DNA of 64,000 nucleotides from Proteromonas lacertae (lineage: Eukaryota; Sar; Bigyra; Opalinata; Proteromonadidae). Positions 1 to 9,497 of the stretch are shown here, in pieces; the first letter of the stretch is position 1; each line of letters begins with the position of its first letter. The translations under genes were made by a program, and so were the position numbers. The notes beneath the pieces are model-generated. The model was not told the origin of the DNA, did not search any database, and was given only the letters and a program-made list of their open reading frames with translations. The stretch is taken from the NCBI GenBank assembly GCA_002245135.1, contig NGBS01000010.1, positions 124,001-188,000 on the forward strand. Reading direction: 5' to 3'.

Positions 1-701
1 AAAGGACCAGGCACAGAAAAATACTTGATAAATGTAACAAAAACTAGCAATATTAAATAAATATACTCAACATAATCTATTATAACCATCGATATTTTGT
101 ATTTATCATATAATATATAAGATAAACAACCTAGAAGTAATTCCCATATTCTAGTATCAATCAAGAAATATGTATATTCAGCATGACTCTTATAATTCAC
201 ACATAAAAGTATATATGATACAATTGTAATTCCTAATACTACATATTTAAATATAATATTACACATTATAAATATTATAGGATAAAATATATAAAATTGA
301 TTCTCAATAGATAAAGACCAAAAATGTAAAATTGGTGATTGATAGCCACAATAGAAATAATTGACTGATGATTTGTAAAATCTAATATTAGCTATATATA
401 CAGTTGCTGATTGAATATCTTTCAGTAAAGTAATGCTTTTAAAATAATGAGTATTATCTACTAATATCCACCATAAGCAAACATAGGCTGCTGGATATAT
501 TCTATTTATTCTTCTCTGATAAAATTTTAAGCAACTAAAGCCTTTTCTATATAAACTATTGGTAATTACAAATCCAGATACTACAAATAATATATCAACT
601 CCATATACACCATTTACCAAAAAAGATGTATAATAATGAAACAATAATACAAAGAGAATAGAAACTCCTCTTAAACCTTCTATATCATCTCTAAAATTCA
701 T
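1..701 (-). CDS. Acyltransferase 3 (OafA-like), C-terminus beyond window
   Basis: This is the N-terminal part of an integral-membrane O-acyltransferase of the acyltransferase-3 family, which transfers acyl groups onto surface sugars. The ATG at 701 opens a frame that stays open to base 1. Near the start it reads DDIEGLRGVSILFVLLFHYY, the family R-G-hydrophobic-H signature, followed by GVYGVDILFVVSGFVI. The HFWSLSIENQFYIFYP segment corresponds to the conserved membrane motif facing the active site. Several hydrophobic helices follow. Only about 233 residues lie in the window. The start is 26 nt downstream of the stop of a second member of the same family (728-2530), so the two are a tandem pair. 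The family is mainly bacterial, and an origin by transfer is possible but unproven. Confidence 0.85.
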   Translation of the reverse strand, partial: MNFRDDIEGLRGVSILFVLLFHYYTSFLVNGVYGVDILFVVSGFVITNSLYRKGFSCLKFYQRRINRIYPAAYVCLWWILVDNTHYFKSITLLKDIQSATVYIANIRFYKSSVNYFYCGYQSPILHFWSLSIENQFYIFYPIIFIMCNIIFKYVVLGITIVSYILLCVNYKSHAEYTYFLIDTRIWELLLGCLSYILYDKYKISMVIIDYVEYIYLILLVFVTFIKYFSVPGP

Positions 702-727
702 CTTAATAATGACAAACTAGAATTGAA

Positions 728-2530
728 TTATTTGATTATATCCTCCAAAACTTTATTATAATTTGTTACTGATTCAAATCCATACCTATAAATTGTATAA
801 GTATTATTTCTATCAATTATTGACATATTCAATTGTTTTGAAAAATCTTCAAGTAATTTGATTGTTATATGAGGTAAAATATGATTATCATCTTTATATA
901 ATGATCTTCCATTTATAAATACATCGCAATCATTCTGACAAAACCACTTATTCACAAAAATATATTTGACATGAGAGTAATTCAATAATGGAAATTGATT
1001 CCATGTTGCATTTACACCTAATTTTGCTTTAACATTGTATATGTTGTTCAAAGTGAATGGTTCAAACAACAGAAATGGAGTATCTTGAATAACATAAACA
1101 TGATTTGAATATTTATTTATTTCTTTCAAATAAATAGGCCATTTTTCTTTTACAACTTCTTCTTTGATATGCCAATGATTATAATCCAATGAATGAGATA
1201 AAAATATATTATAAATTCTTCCTGTATAACTGAATATCTTTGATAATGTAGAAAAATCAATCGAAAGAATAGAAGAAATATACATATTGAAGTATATTAT
1301 CTTTCTTGTTGGAAATAAATCCAATCTCAAAAATATAGGAAACCATTGAAGAATATGAGAATCTCCAATAAAGAATGTTCCATTAAAATTCTTCAATTTT
1401 GATGAATCTCCACACCACATGTATGTTCTATCAAGTGTAATCCATTCTAATCTTGCTTCTTCCATCTTTTGGGTTATATTCAATTCACTATTAAATTCTA
1501 ACTGAAATTCTGTATATCTAACTGATATTATAACCAAAATAATAACTCCAATCACAATTGTAAGAATTGTATATGTTTTTAATTGCATTTTGTTTATTGG
1601 TTTTTCTATCATGTAATACAATAGCAAGGTCAAAAGGAATATCATTATATAGTTGATTGATAATGAATATTCTGATAATTTCAATATAGAATAGTGAACT
1701 AAATACAATGAAAATGATATATTACCAATAAATACCAGCAATGAGAAATTAAAAACATTACTCTTCTCATTTGCCATTAAATACAGACAAACCAACATTG
1801 CTGGTAAAATAGACATATATCCAGGATATGTAATGATTTGAGTATTATATAAATACAAACAAATCATTATTCCTATCATTGAAACATATTTCACAATGTG
1901 GGATAATCTGTAATTTATAATACTACAAAACATTCCACAAATAAATTCCCATAATCTTGATTCTATTGAAAAATATGAATAACTATGATTGGAGTAAGTG
2001 GTTAAACAACAAATTATAAAGGATAAGAACAACATCATCAACAAAACATTATTCAATATTTTTGCACTGAATGTATTATACATGAATAAAAAGATGATGA
2101 AAAAATGCCATTCTATTGATAAAGACCAATAATGAAGAATATATGATTGTATAGTTGGAGAGTAATAATCTAACACTTTCATGTAAAATTTAATATTCAA
2201 CACTTGAAGAACTGCATATTGAATATCATTTATAAATTCTTTTCTATATATTTCTGGTATTATGTTGATAAATATTAGTAAAACAACTAACACAAAATAT
2301 GAAGCTGGTAATAATCTTTTACATCTTTTTGATATATTAATTATAAAACCATTCTGTCTTTTCAGACTTGGCAATATTAGAAAACCTGAAATAATATAGA
2401 AAATATCAACACCCAAATAACCTCCAGGCAAATATTCTTCATTTGTATGATATACTAAAACAGCTAAACAAGCAATTCCTCTTAAAAATTGAATATCATA
2501 TCTAAATAATGTATTTGACAAATGTTTCAT
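728..2530 (-). CDS. Acyltransferase 3 with C-terminal SGNH domain
   Basis: This 600-residue protein has the two-part structure of OafA-type O-acetyltransferases. Residues 1 to about 330 form a polytopic membrane acyltransferase-3 domain. The C-terminal half is an SGNH hydrolase-fold domain that usually completes acetyl transfer to the sugar. Seen in the sequence are QFLRGIACLAVLVYH, GYLGVDIFYIISGFLI and HYWSLSIEWHFFIIF in the membrane part. FFIGDSH provides the SGNH nucleophile block, and DDNHILP near the C-terminus matches the Asp-x-x-His block. The reading frame extends slightly further upstream only through a TTG, so I take the first ATG at 2530. A paralogue starts 26 nt downstream, and a FUT8-like gene ends 76 nt upstream on the same strand. 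The likely role is acylation of a cell-surface glycan. Confidence 0.88.
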   Translation of the reverse strand: MKHLSNTLFRYDIQFLRGIACLAVLVYHTNEEYLPGGYLGVDIFYIISGFLILPSLKRQNGFIINISKRCKRLLPASYFVLVVLLIFINIIPEIYRKEFINDIQYAVLQVLNIKFYMKVLDYYSPTIQSYILHYWSLSIEWHFFIIFLFMYNTFSAKILNNVLLMMLFLSFIICCLTTYSNHSYSYFSIESRLWEFICGMFCSIINYRLSHIVKYVSMIGIMICLYLYNTQIITYPGYMSILPAMLVCLYLMANEKSNVFNFSLLVFIGNISFSLYLVHYSILKLSEYSLSINYIMIFLLTLLLYYMIEKPINKMQLKTYTILTIVIGVIILVIISVRYTEFQLEFNSELNITQKMEEARLEWITLDRTYMWCGDSSKLKNFNGTFFIGDSHILQWFPIFLRLDLFPTRKIIYFNMYISSILSIDFSTLSKIFSYTGRIYNIFLSHSLDYNHWHIKEEVVKEKWPIYLKEINKYSNHVYVIQDTPFLLFEPFTLNNIYNVKAKLGVNATWNQFPLLNYSHVKYIFVNKWFCQNDCDVFINGRSLYKDDNHILPHITIKLLEDFSKQLNMSIIDRNNTYTIYRYGFESVTNYNKVLEDIIK

Positions 2531-2606
2531 TATAAACAACTATTATACAAAATAAATATTGAAAATATAAATCTAAACAAGCTATAATAAATAATTATAA
2601 ATTATT

Positions 2607-3617
2607 TTACCAAAACTCTTTTCTTTCATAACCATATTCACTAAAATATATATTTCCATTTTCAAAATATGGATAATTCAATGAAAAACCAACTGTATTC
2701 TTAAATTCATCTATTATTCTAACAACATTACTAGCTCTAGTACCACTAAATGCAATACAATGTAATGCTGTTTTAACATCAGCAATAAAATTCAATGTCA
2801 TTTTATCTCCTTTATTTAAATTTTCTGTATAATTATCATTTAATCTTTTAAAATTTAAATAGTAAACATCAGAATAATGCTTTTGAAAATAATCTATCAC
2901 TTCTGGATCATCAGATGATAAGTAAATTGGGATTTTTTTCTTAACAATGGAATTAAATAACTTTACAGAATGCAAGTATTTATCTGATGTTAATAATTGC
3001 ATTTCTTTATACTTATCTCCATGTCTAACCCATACATTAATACAACCAGACTCTAAATCATTTCCTACTGAATCTTTAATCATTTCACTTACTCTGTTAT
3101 TTGTTTTTTCATTCAATCTAAAAATATATGTTGTTGATTGTATTCTCCAGTAAGGCAGTAGATTCTCTTTTGGAATGACAGAATTTGACAGTAGTTTACT
3201 AACATAGGCTGGTACACAGTCAATACAATTATATAACATCCTTAGATATAAATATTTCTCTGTTTGAGAGCTGTTTTGATATTCAGTAGTATTTATAAAA
3301 GCTGTTCTAGGTAATGAACAGTTGGTTAACGGTTCAAAATAACATTCCCATGTTGTTATGTTATTACAGAACTCTCCAACTGTTTTTTTATTTTGGTAGA
3401 AAGGATCAAATACAACAATTCTGTTTATTGTAAGAGCTAATGCCAAATATGTACTGAGTACATGAATTTCAGATCCATGCCCTGTATCAAATCCGCTGAT
3501 TATAAGAAATGACTTATTTTCACAATTTTGAGGATTTTGATGTTGAAAAATATATTTTTGTACTTCATAGGTGTGTGATATAACATTTTTACAATTTGAT
3601 TTGGTATTGGGTGTCAT
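2607..3617 (-). CDS. FUT8-like alpha-fucosyltransferase homologue
   Basis: This 336-residue protein resembles GT-B-fold fucosyltransferases of the FUT8/GT23-type superfamily. The clue is INVWVRHGDKYKEM, equivalent to the conserved basic donor-binding motif, followed by IPIYLSSDDPEVIDYF and a C-terminal FSGTRASNVVRIIDE block. The N-terminal FLIISGFDTGHGSEIHVLST fits the nucleotide-sugar side of the fold. No membrane anchor is visible before residue 40, which is unusual for a Golgi enzyme. The ATG at 3617 is directly preceded by a candidate 28-nt leader intron (3619-3646) with GTGAGT and TTACAG ends. If it is spliced, an in-frame TAG upstream supports this start. The exact sugar specificity is not determinable. 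Confidence 0.6.
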   Translation of the reverse strand: MTPNTKSNCKNVISHTYEVQKYIFQHQNPQNCENKSFLIISGFDTGHGSEIHVLSTYLALALTINRIVVFDPFYQNKKTVGEFCNNITTWECYFEPLTNCSLPRTAFINTTEYQNSSQTEKYLYLRMLYNCIDCVPAYVSKLLSNSVIPKENLLPYWRIQSTTYIFRLNEKTNNRVSEMIKDSVGNDLESGCINVWVRHGDKYKEMQLLTSDKYLHSVKLFNSIVKKKIPIYLSSDDPEVIDYFQKHYSDVYYLNFKRLNDNYTENLNKGDKMTLNFIADVKTALHCIAFSGTRASNVVRIIDEFKNTVGFSLNYPYFENGNIYFSEYGYERKEFW

Positions 3618-3863
3618 TCTGTAATATGATTTATGAGGAAACTCACCTTTTACACTAATAACCTTTTTATTGTTATAACAATATAGTCTGTTAAATATTA
3701 CATAATGGTTTCTTTTGTGGATGTTTTAGTAAATAATATTATTTTCACGTTTTTTCTATGGTGTTGTTCAAATCAACTAAGTGTAAAACAAATATATAAG
3801 CAACATTATAAGGTGAATAAATTAGGCAATATACTCTTTCTTATATAATCGATTAATTGACTT
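3618..3863. promoter_or_regulatory. Divergent intergenic region
   Basis: These 246 bases separate the start of the FUT8-like gene (minus) from the start of the glycosyltransferase at 3864 (plus), so promoters for both must lie here. The sequence is A+T-rich. It holds a candidate 28-nt leader intron for the minus-strand gene at 3619-3646. I see no recognisable core promoter motif. Confidence 0.4.
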
Positions 3864-4934
3864 ATGTTTTACCATTTGTTGTATATATCCTCAATTATAC
3901 TTATTTTTATATTTTATTCGATTGTATTTAATAAAAATGTAAATAGTAATTCGTATATGCCTTTTGTAGGAATGAGTTTAATTCACAAAACTAACTATTC
4001 CAAATATAACAACGCTAAGAGAAAAAGTGATAGGAATATAGCAGTAGTTACAACTTTAGCAAACTATCCATTTAATTTTATAAAAAGTTTCGTATATAGT
4101 TTAAAAAATGTAGATTATAAAGGGCACATCATATTGTTTGTAAGTGATATATATGATTTTAATTTATCTTATCCAATAATTCATCAAATTCTAGTAAATA
4201 ATAATTATCCTTATTATTTATCAGATAATAAAGAGTTTCCAATATCAAAAGATGTTTTATTAGAATATATCCCAAATCATTGTCATTGGAATACAAACAG
4301 ATATTATTTGTTTAGTATATGGTTAAAATTTTATCATTCAAAGTTCAATTATTTCTATTACTGTGATGGAAGAGATGTATTATTCCAACTAAATCCATCA
4401 ATGTGGAATTTTGGTCTAGGTGTGTATTTAACACTAGAAAGCGATAAAGTTAAGATAAAAAACAGTAATATTAATGTTATTTGGACAAGAGATTTTAAAA
4501 TGGATAAATCAATATATGAAGAACATGTTATAAATAGTGGTACAATATTTGGATCCTCAAATGAAATAACGCTATATATTTCCGAACTATTGTATATGCT
4601 CAAATATATAAATATGACATGTAATAATGATCAAGGCGCATTTATATATTATTACTATTCACATCCTCCTTTTCCTTATCCAGTTTATTTACAGAAACAA
4701 GGATATGGATTTGCTTTAACTTTAGTTGATTTAGGATGTGATTCATTCTTTACTGATTATTGTAAAAATAGCATTTCTATAAATGATAGTAAAATTTATA
4801 ACTTAGACGAAACTATTCCAATCATTGTTCATGGATTAGAAAGGTGGAAAAATACAAAGAATGAGACGAGAAAAAATGAGTATTACAACTTCATAAATAA
4901 ATATTATCCAAATTATTCATCAAAAAATAGCTAA
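3864..4934 (+). CDS. Type II membrane glycosyltransferase-like protein (DxRDV family, copy A)
   Basis: This 356-residue protein has a hydrophobic anchor at residues 2-23 and a lumenal domain, the layout of a Golgi glycosyltransferase. The centre reads YYCDGRDVLFQLNPSMWNF, where Asp-x-Arg-Asp looks like the metal/nucleotide-sugar motif of GT-A enzymes. VINSGTIFGSSN, NNDQGAFIYYYYS and IPIIVHGLERW follow. The same ordered motifs occur in the gene at 6070-7095, so the two are paralogues. I do not recognise a named family with certainty, and glycosyltransferase activity is inferred from the layout, motif and neighbours. The stop lies 8 nt from the stop of the convergent GT92 gene. Confidence 0.65.
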   Translation: MFYHLLYISSIILIFIFYSIVFNKNVNSNSYMPFVGMSLIHKTNYSKYNNAKRKSDRNIAVVTTLANYPFNFIKSFVYSLKNVDYKGHIILFVSDIYDFNLSYPIIHQILVNNNYPYYLSDNKEFPISKDVLLEYIPNHCHWNTNRYYLFSIWLKFYHSKFNYFYYCDGRDVLFQLNPSMWNFGLGVYLTLESDKVKIKNSNINVIWTRDFKMDKSIYEEHVINSGTIFGSSNEITLYISELLYMLKYINMTCNNDQGAFIYYYYSHPPFPYPVYLQKQGYGFALTLVDLGCDSFFTDYCKNSISINDSKIYNLDETIPIIVHGLERWKNTKNETRKNEYYNFINKYYPNYSSKNS

Positions 4935-4942
4935 AAATGACA

Positions 4943-6057
4943 CTAAGTATAAAATGATAATCCAATTTTCCTCTTTACCTTTTCTGCTATTTTTTCAATT
5001 CTTTTCATAGTTTTATTCTTTATACTTTTCCTAAACTCTCTGCATAAACTCTCCATTCCACTTTTCATGTGCCTTGTATGTCTTAAATAAGCAATATTTG
5101 GATCAATCCATGTCTCTGTGATATTCATATGAATAGGAACATTGTGTACTTCTAATCCAGATACTTTAAAAGGACTAGCAATTACATATTTTCTAGCAAA
5201 TCCATTATATGTTTGACATGAAGAATTAATATTAAACATATTAATATCTTTTAATGGAATTGTTCTGTCATACTTTGATTCAACTACAATATGAGATGTA
5301 GGAAATAATCTTGTGTGTGTCCAATAAACATCATATTTGGGCAAGCTATTAAACAAATCATCATAACTATTTCCAATAACTGGCCACAATATTTCATCGT
5401 AATCACATTCCATTATATATTCTGCTATTTCTTGGTATTGATGAAAACAATGATTAAGTTTAGCTACTTCTCCATAATAAATGTTTCTCCACGCTATTTC
5501 CATTCCTTCATCATATTTATATAAATCCAAAATACCGTCTTTTATATAATAGTCTAATACTTTCATAACATCTAATGAAGAGCTTGTTAAGTAACTTACA
5601 ACCTTTGACACACCAAAATATTTTAATGATTCAAAATGTTGGACTAAATAGTTTGCTCTTGAGTAATTTACCAATATTCTTGAACATATTACATACTTAT
5701 ACTTCTTGTGAATTGGTTCAGGTATTTTTATATCCACATTGTTAATTCTAACATAATTTGGCTTTTCATTACTCTCAGTTAATATTTTTATATCAAAGAA
5801 TGAACTATCTATTTCACCATAGTATTTGCTGAATTTTGCTGTGCAATTAACACTTTTTCTACTATATATTAGTCCACATTTATTGATTTTTATATCAGAA
5901 TGAGGTGAATAACCATGTAATAATATTTGATTGTTACTTTTTTTATAAAATACTCCATTTATATAAGAACTTTTAAAAATTTGATAATGTATAGAAAAAA
6001 AAATATCGCTCCTATTGTAATAAGATAAGAGTTATATGTGATTATATTGATTAGCAT
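4943..6057 (-). CDS. Glycosyltransferase family 92 (DUF23-like), one frame break
   Basis: The main part matches GT92, a family of inverting GT-A transferases acting in the Golgi. It shows YLVQHFESLKYFGVSKVV, VMKVLDYYIKDGIL, and CDYDEILWPV as the metal-binding Asp-x-Asp-like block. Later come QTYNGFARKYV, VHNVPIH and AYLRHTRHMKSGMES. No ATG exists in this frame upstream. An ATG at 6057 in another frame encodes a typical type II anchor (ITIGAIFFFLYIIKF) and meets the main frame at a nine-A tract (plus-strand 5995-6003). One additional base there joins the two and makes the length an exact multiple of three (371 residues). The ATG lies 12 nt downstream of the stop of the preceding gene. The break may be a sequencing or assembly error, a mutation or slippage. 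Confidence 0.72.
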
Positions 6058-6069
6058 TAATTTAAAAAA

Positions 6070-7095
6070 TTATATATTCAAAAATCTATGTTGATATTTT
6101 TTTGTTAAATTATAATCTCTATCATATTGATGAACAATTAAAGGAATAGTACCATCTTCATTATATAATGTTTCATTAATAATTCTCAAATTCACAAAAT
6201 TCCTGAAATGAGTTAAATCTAAGGCTAAACTATACACTACTCCCTTTTCATTTCTATTTATATAGAATTTTATGTTTTTAAAATAATTTGAGTAATATAA
6301 GAAAATAAATGTTCCTTGATCAATTGTGTCAGTATTGTTATCTCTTATAAAATTTGAATATTGACTCATAAATGGTATGAAATAATTCGATGAGCCAATT
6401 ATAGTACCAGAATTTAATACTTTGTTATTCAGTATTTGCTGTGACTTTGTATAAGCAGATACCCATATTCTATTATAGACTTCTCCATTAATTGTCATAT
6501 TATATTTTGTTTCATCAACAAGATAAACACCATCTTGAAAATTCCAATTAAATGGATTTCCTTGAAATACAACGTCTTTAACATCTACACTAATAATGTG
6601 GGTGTATTTTGAGCCATACGTCTTTAACCAACAATTTAATATTGACACTCTGTATATTGGCCATGGACATCCATATGATCTATTTCCAATCATACAATCA
6701 TTCAATACACTCTTTTCAATTGGAAAAAATGTATTATTCTTTGAATAAAATGGCCATTCATTCTCAATTAGAATAGGTTTTATTTTAAACTCTTCAATTT
6801 TTTCTTTCATCTCTTCATACTTATTTAATGAAATTCCCATTATCAAATCCCCATTATAACTATTTCTTAAAGAAGTAACAAACATAGACATTTTATCCCA
6901 ATTAAAACTTGCTGCAAATCCAAATACAACAGGATTTTTAATATTATAAATTATATTTTGATCATAATATAAGTAAGATGAATGAGTATAATTGTTATTT
7001 TGTATGGGAAAAAGACTTTTCTTTTTATAGATTGAACAAATTATAAATATAAATGATATTATAAATAGAAATATCAATAAATTCACAATGTTCAT
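6070..7095 (-). CDS. Type II membrane glycosyltransferase-like protein (DxKDV family, copy B)
   Basis: This 341-residue paralogue of the gene at 3864-4934 has an N-terminal anchor (LLIFLFIISFIFIICSIY). The same motif series follows: HIISVDVKDVVFQGNPFNWN, VLNSGTIIGSSNYF, IDQGTFIFLYYSN and IPLIVHQYDRDYN. The catalytic-type motif is DVKD here and DGRD in the paralogue, so they may differ in specificity. The ATG at 7095 lies only four bases after the TAA of the DUF229 gene, and its own stop is 12 bases before the GT92 start. This makes it the middle gene of a very tight same-strand series. Glycosyltransferase function is inferred. Confidence 0.65.
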   Translation of the reverse strand: MNIVNLLIFLFIISFIFIICSIYKKKSLFPIQNNNYTHSSYLYYDQNIIYNIKNPVVFGFAASFNWDKMSMFVTSLRNSYNGDLIMGISLNKYEEMKEKIEEFKIKPILIENEWPFYSKNNTFFPIEKSVLNDCMIGNRSYGCPWPIYRVSILNCWLKTYGSKYTHIISVDVKDVVFQGNPFNWNFQDGVYLVDETKYNMTINGEVYNRIWVSAYTKSQQILNNKVLNSGTIIGSSNYFIPFMSQYSNFIRDNNTDTIDQGTFIFLYYSNYFKNIKFYINRNEKGVVYSLALDLTHFRNFVNLRIINETLYNEDGTIPLIVHQYDRDYNLTKKYQHRFLNI

Positions 7096-7099
7096 CCTT

Positions 7100-8661
7100 T
7101 TAAGGTATATTCAAATATTCTTGAGTCATATTACATGAACAACCAAACACTACATGAAATTCATGACAATTTCTTGTTTTGGGTATTTTGTTAAATAAGC
7201 TAATTCCTCTCTTATTTTGTATATTGCTTAAATTCTATTAATAGAATAATATGTATTTATGTACACTTCCAAAATGAGCAATATCAAATAATGTTGAATG
7301 TAAATCATATCCTGTTACAAATCTATTTTGGTTAATTTTCATATTCATATTTATTTCAGGATACTTTTTTGAAAACCATTTAGGAAAAACCTATTCAAGT
7401 TATTATTTATATATTAATGTTTTATACCATAAACATCAATGGAAGAGAATGATCTAAAGTTCCAAACTACAACTATATAAAATATTATTCATACATTTGT
7501 TGCTTTATATGGACCATAATGAATTCCATGATCAGAAAAAATAATAAGCACAGAATCATTTAAAATTCTCTCTTTATGAAGGAATTTTATATAATCTGAT
7601 AAATCTTTGTCAATTCTTGGGAGTGATAATAATAAATAATCATGTGCTTCTAGAAAAACTGATACAGAAAAAGTAGGTTGTTTCTTTAAATGATAATATT
7701 TAATAGACTCTTTTAAATATTCAAATGCATATTTGTGAATCTCTTTATGACCTACACATCTTGCATGATGACCATATTGACCTTCTCCTCCTACATTACT
7801 ATAAATATAACAAATGATACATAAATAGTAATACTTATATCTGGGATCTTCACATAAGAAATTCACATAATGATCAGAACCATTATAATTATTATTTGCT
7901 GTTAATTTTTCATATGGATCTACGAATAGAACAGTATTTATAGTTTTATATCCTTCTTCTTTAAAATCTTCAAATATGATTTTATTGATATTTTGTCCTT
8001 CTGTCTCATTTACCCCATAAAATAATGTTGGATAATGTGGATTGGAATTAGCAGCTAAAGTATGATATCTTAACATATCATAAGTAGAGTAATGAGATGA
8101 AATAGATTTTAATGTCTTTACTGTTTGTTGTAATTGCTTTTTAGCAACATATCTTGATACTGCATCAATTAATAGTAAGTTTACAGATAATTTTTCACTC
8201 TTTATATTATTATCAATGTGTTGCGGTATGAATTTGATATACCAATCATAATCCTTCCCAGTATAATTTGATTTGGTTCTTACCACTTCAGACTGTAAAG
8301 CAATTGACTCTCCTTTATGAAGTGATTTAGTTCTGATTGTATATTTCTTTATATTTCTAACATATTGTGATATTTCTGTATTGATCAACGCATATATAGT
8401 ATTATTCTGTATTAAAATGGATGGTTTGACTAAAGGACAAGATTCATTATTTGATTTAACAATAATTGTATAATTATTCTCTGCATAACATGGTAATCTA
8501 CACAATTCTTGATCAAAATCATATTCAACATTATCAATTAAACTTGAACATAAATAATTTCTTATTTGTGTATTTTCATACTTGTATATATAATTTATTG
8601 TGGTAATAATTAAAATCATCATTATCAAGCTATATAAAAATATGTAATATATTCTTCTCAT
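7100..8661 (-). CDS. DUF229 sulfatase-fold protein, four exons
   Basis: The long first exon looks truncated, but three short introns (7467-7494, 7391-7427 and 7235-7264) restore a complete 488-residue DUF229 protein. The family has the alkaline-phosphatase/sulfatase fold and is related to enzymes that add or remove phosphate- or sulfate-type groups on glycans and lipids. Visible are a membrane anchor right after the ATG at 8661, NLLLIDAVSR with the nucleophile region, VLIIFSDHGIHYGPYKATN and, after splicing, FGTLDHSLPLMFMVFPKWFS. NQNRFVTGYDLHSTLFDIAH and RGISLFNKIPKTRNC complete the family pattern. An upstream TTG extends the frame, but 8661 is the first ATG. The TAA at 7100 is four bases from the next ATG. 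The substrate is unknown. Confidence 0.82.
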
Positions 8662-8787
8662 CGTTATTAAAACCACTTCACCTTTAGTTATAAAAATAGA
8701 AATAATAACAATAAGGTTAGAAAAATGTAACAATATAAATTATATTCATTTACTAATAGAAACATATATTAACAAAAACTAAATTCT

Positions 8788-9497
8788 CTATTTCTTTTCA
8801 TTTATAAGGCTAAAAATTGTATCACATTGTGATATAAATATATCATTTTTATAATACCCATTACTTTTCAACAAATCTTCCATAGATTTCATAACTTCTG
8901 TACTTAAATGATTAGTTTCAATCATCCAGTGAGATACAGTTATATTAAAATCGAAAGTCATTAATACTTCCAATTCTGCACTTTCAACATCTAATGAAAA
9001 ATAGTCTATGTGTTTTACATTGTAAGAATTTAGAATAGTTCCTAACTTATAACATTTTGTCTTCGGATCTTTTTTATTATTACGATCTATACTTCCTCCT
9101 GTTCCTCCTTGCCAAAATACTGTATCATTAGTATTACATATTAATGAACAAACAATTTCTTAATTTTTTCTTACATTCTTATTATTCACCAGCTTTTTTA
9201 CAGTTATTTTCTCCTCCTTCTATTAATAATCCTTTCCAATTATAATTCTTTTCATAAAAATATGTATTACTCAACCATATTCCATCATAAGCACCCATTT
9301 CTACGAAAAATCCATCTCTTTTATTTTGAAAGAAATGACTAAACATTAATAAATCTTGACCAAACTGACTTTTAGCATTAGTTACATTAATTATATTGGG
9401 ACATTCTTTTGTAGTAACATCAAATACAGAATATATATTATAAATAAAAAAACCTTGCTAAGATTGATAGAAAAATGATAAAATAAATAATATTCAT
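8788..9497 (-). CDS. FkbM-family methyltransferase, one intron and one frame break
   Basis: This 225-residue protein matches FkbM-type SAM-dependent methyltransferases, including the eukaryotic Star-like group, which modify glycans. Evidence comprises SQFGQDLLMFSHFF, then DGFFVEMGAYDGIWLSNTYF as the SAM-binding motif, NWKGLLIEGGENNCKKA, and IDYFSLDVESAELEVLMTF as the second conserved block. A 31-nt intron (9159-9189) must be removed to connect the SAM motif to the C-terminal half. The ATG at 9497 encodes a membrane anchor (YFIIFLSILARFF). A seven-T tract (minus strand, near 9451) carries one base too many between anchor and domain. The ATG directly follows the TAA of the upstream gene with no intervening base. 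Confidence 0.75.

Noticed and set aside
7489-8733. Truncated DUF229 pseudogene starting at 8733
   Set aside because: The start would be TTG; the first ATG is 8661, and short introns restore the missing C-terminus.
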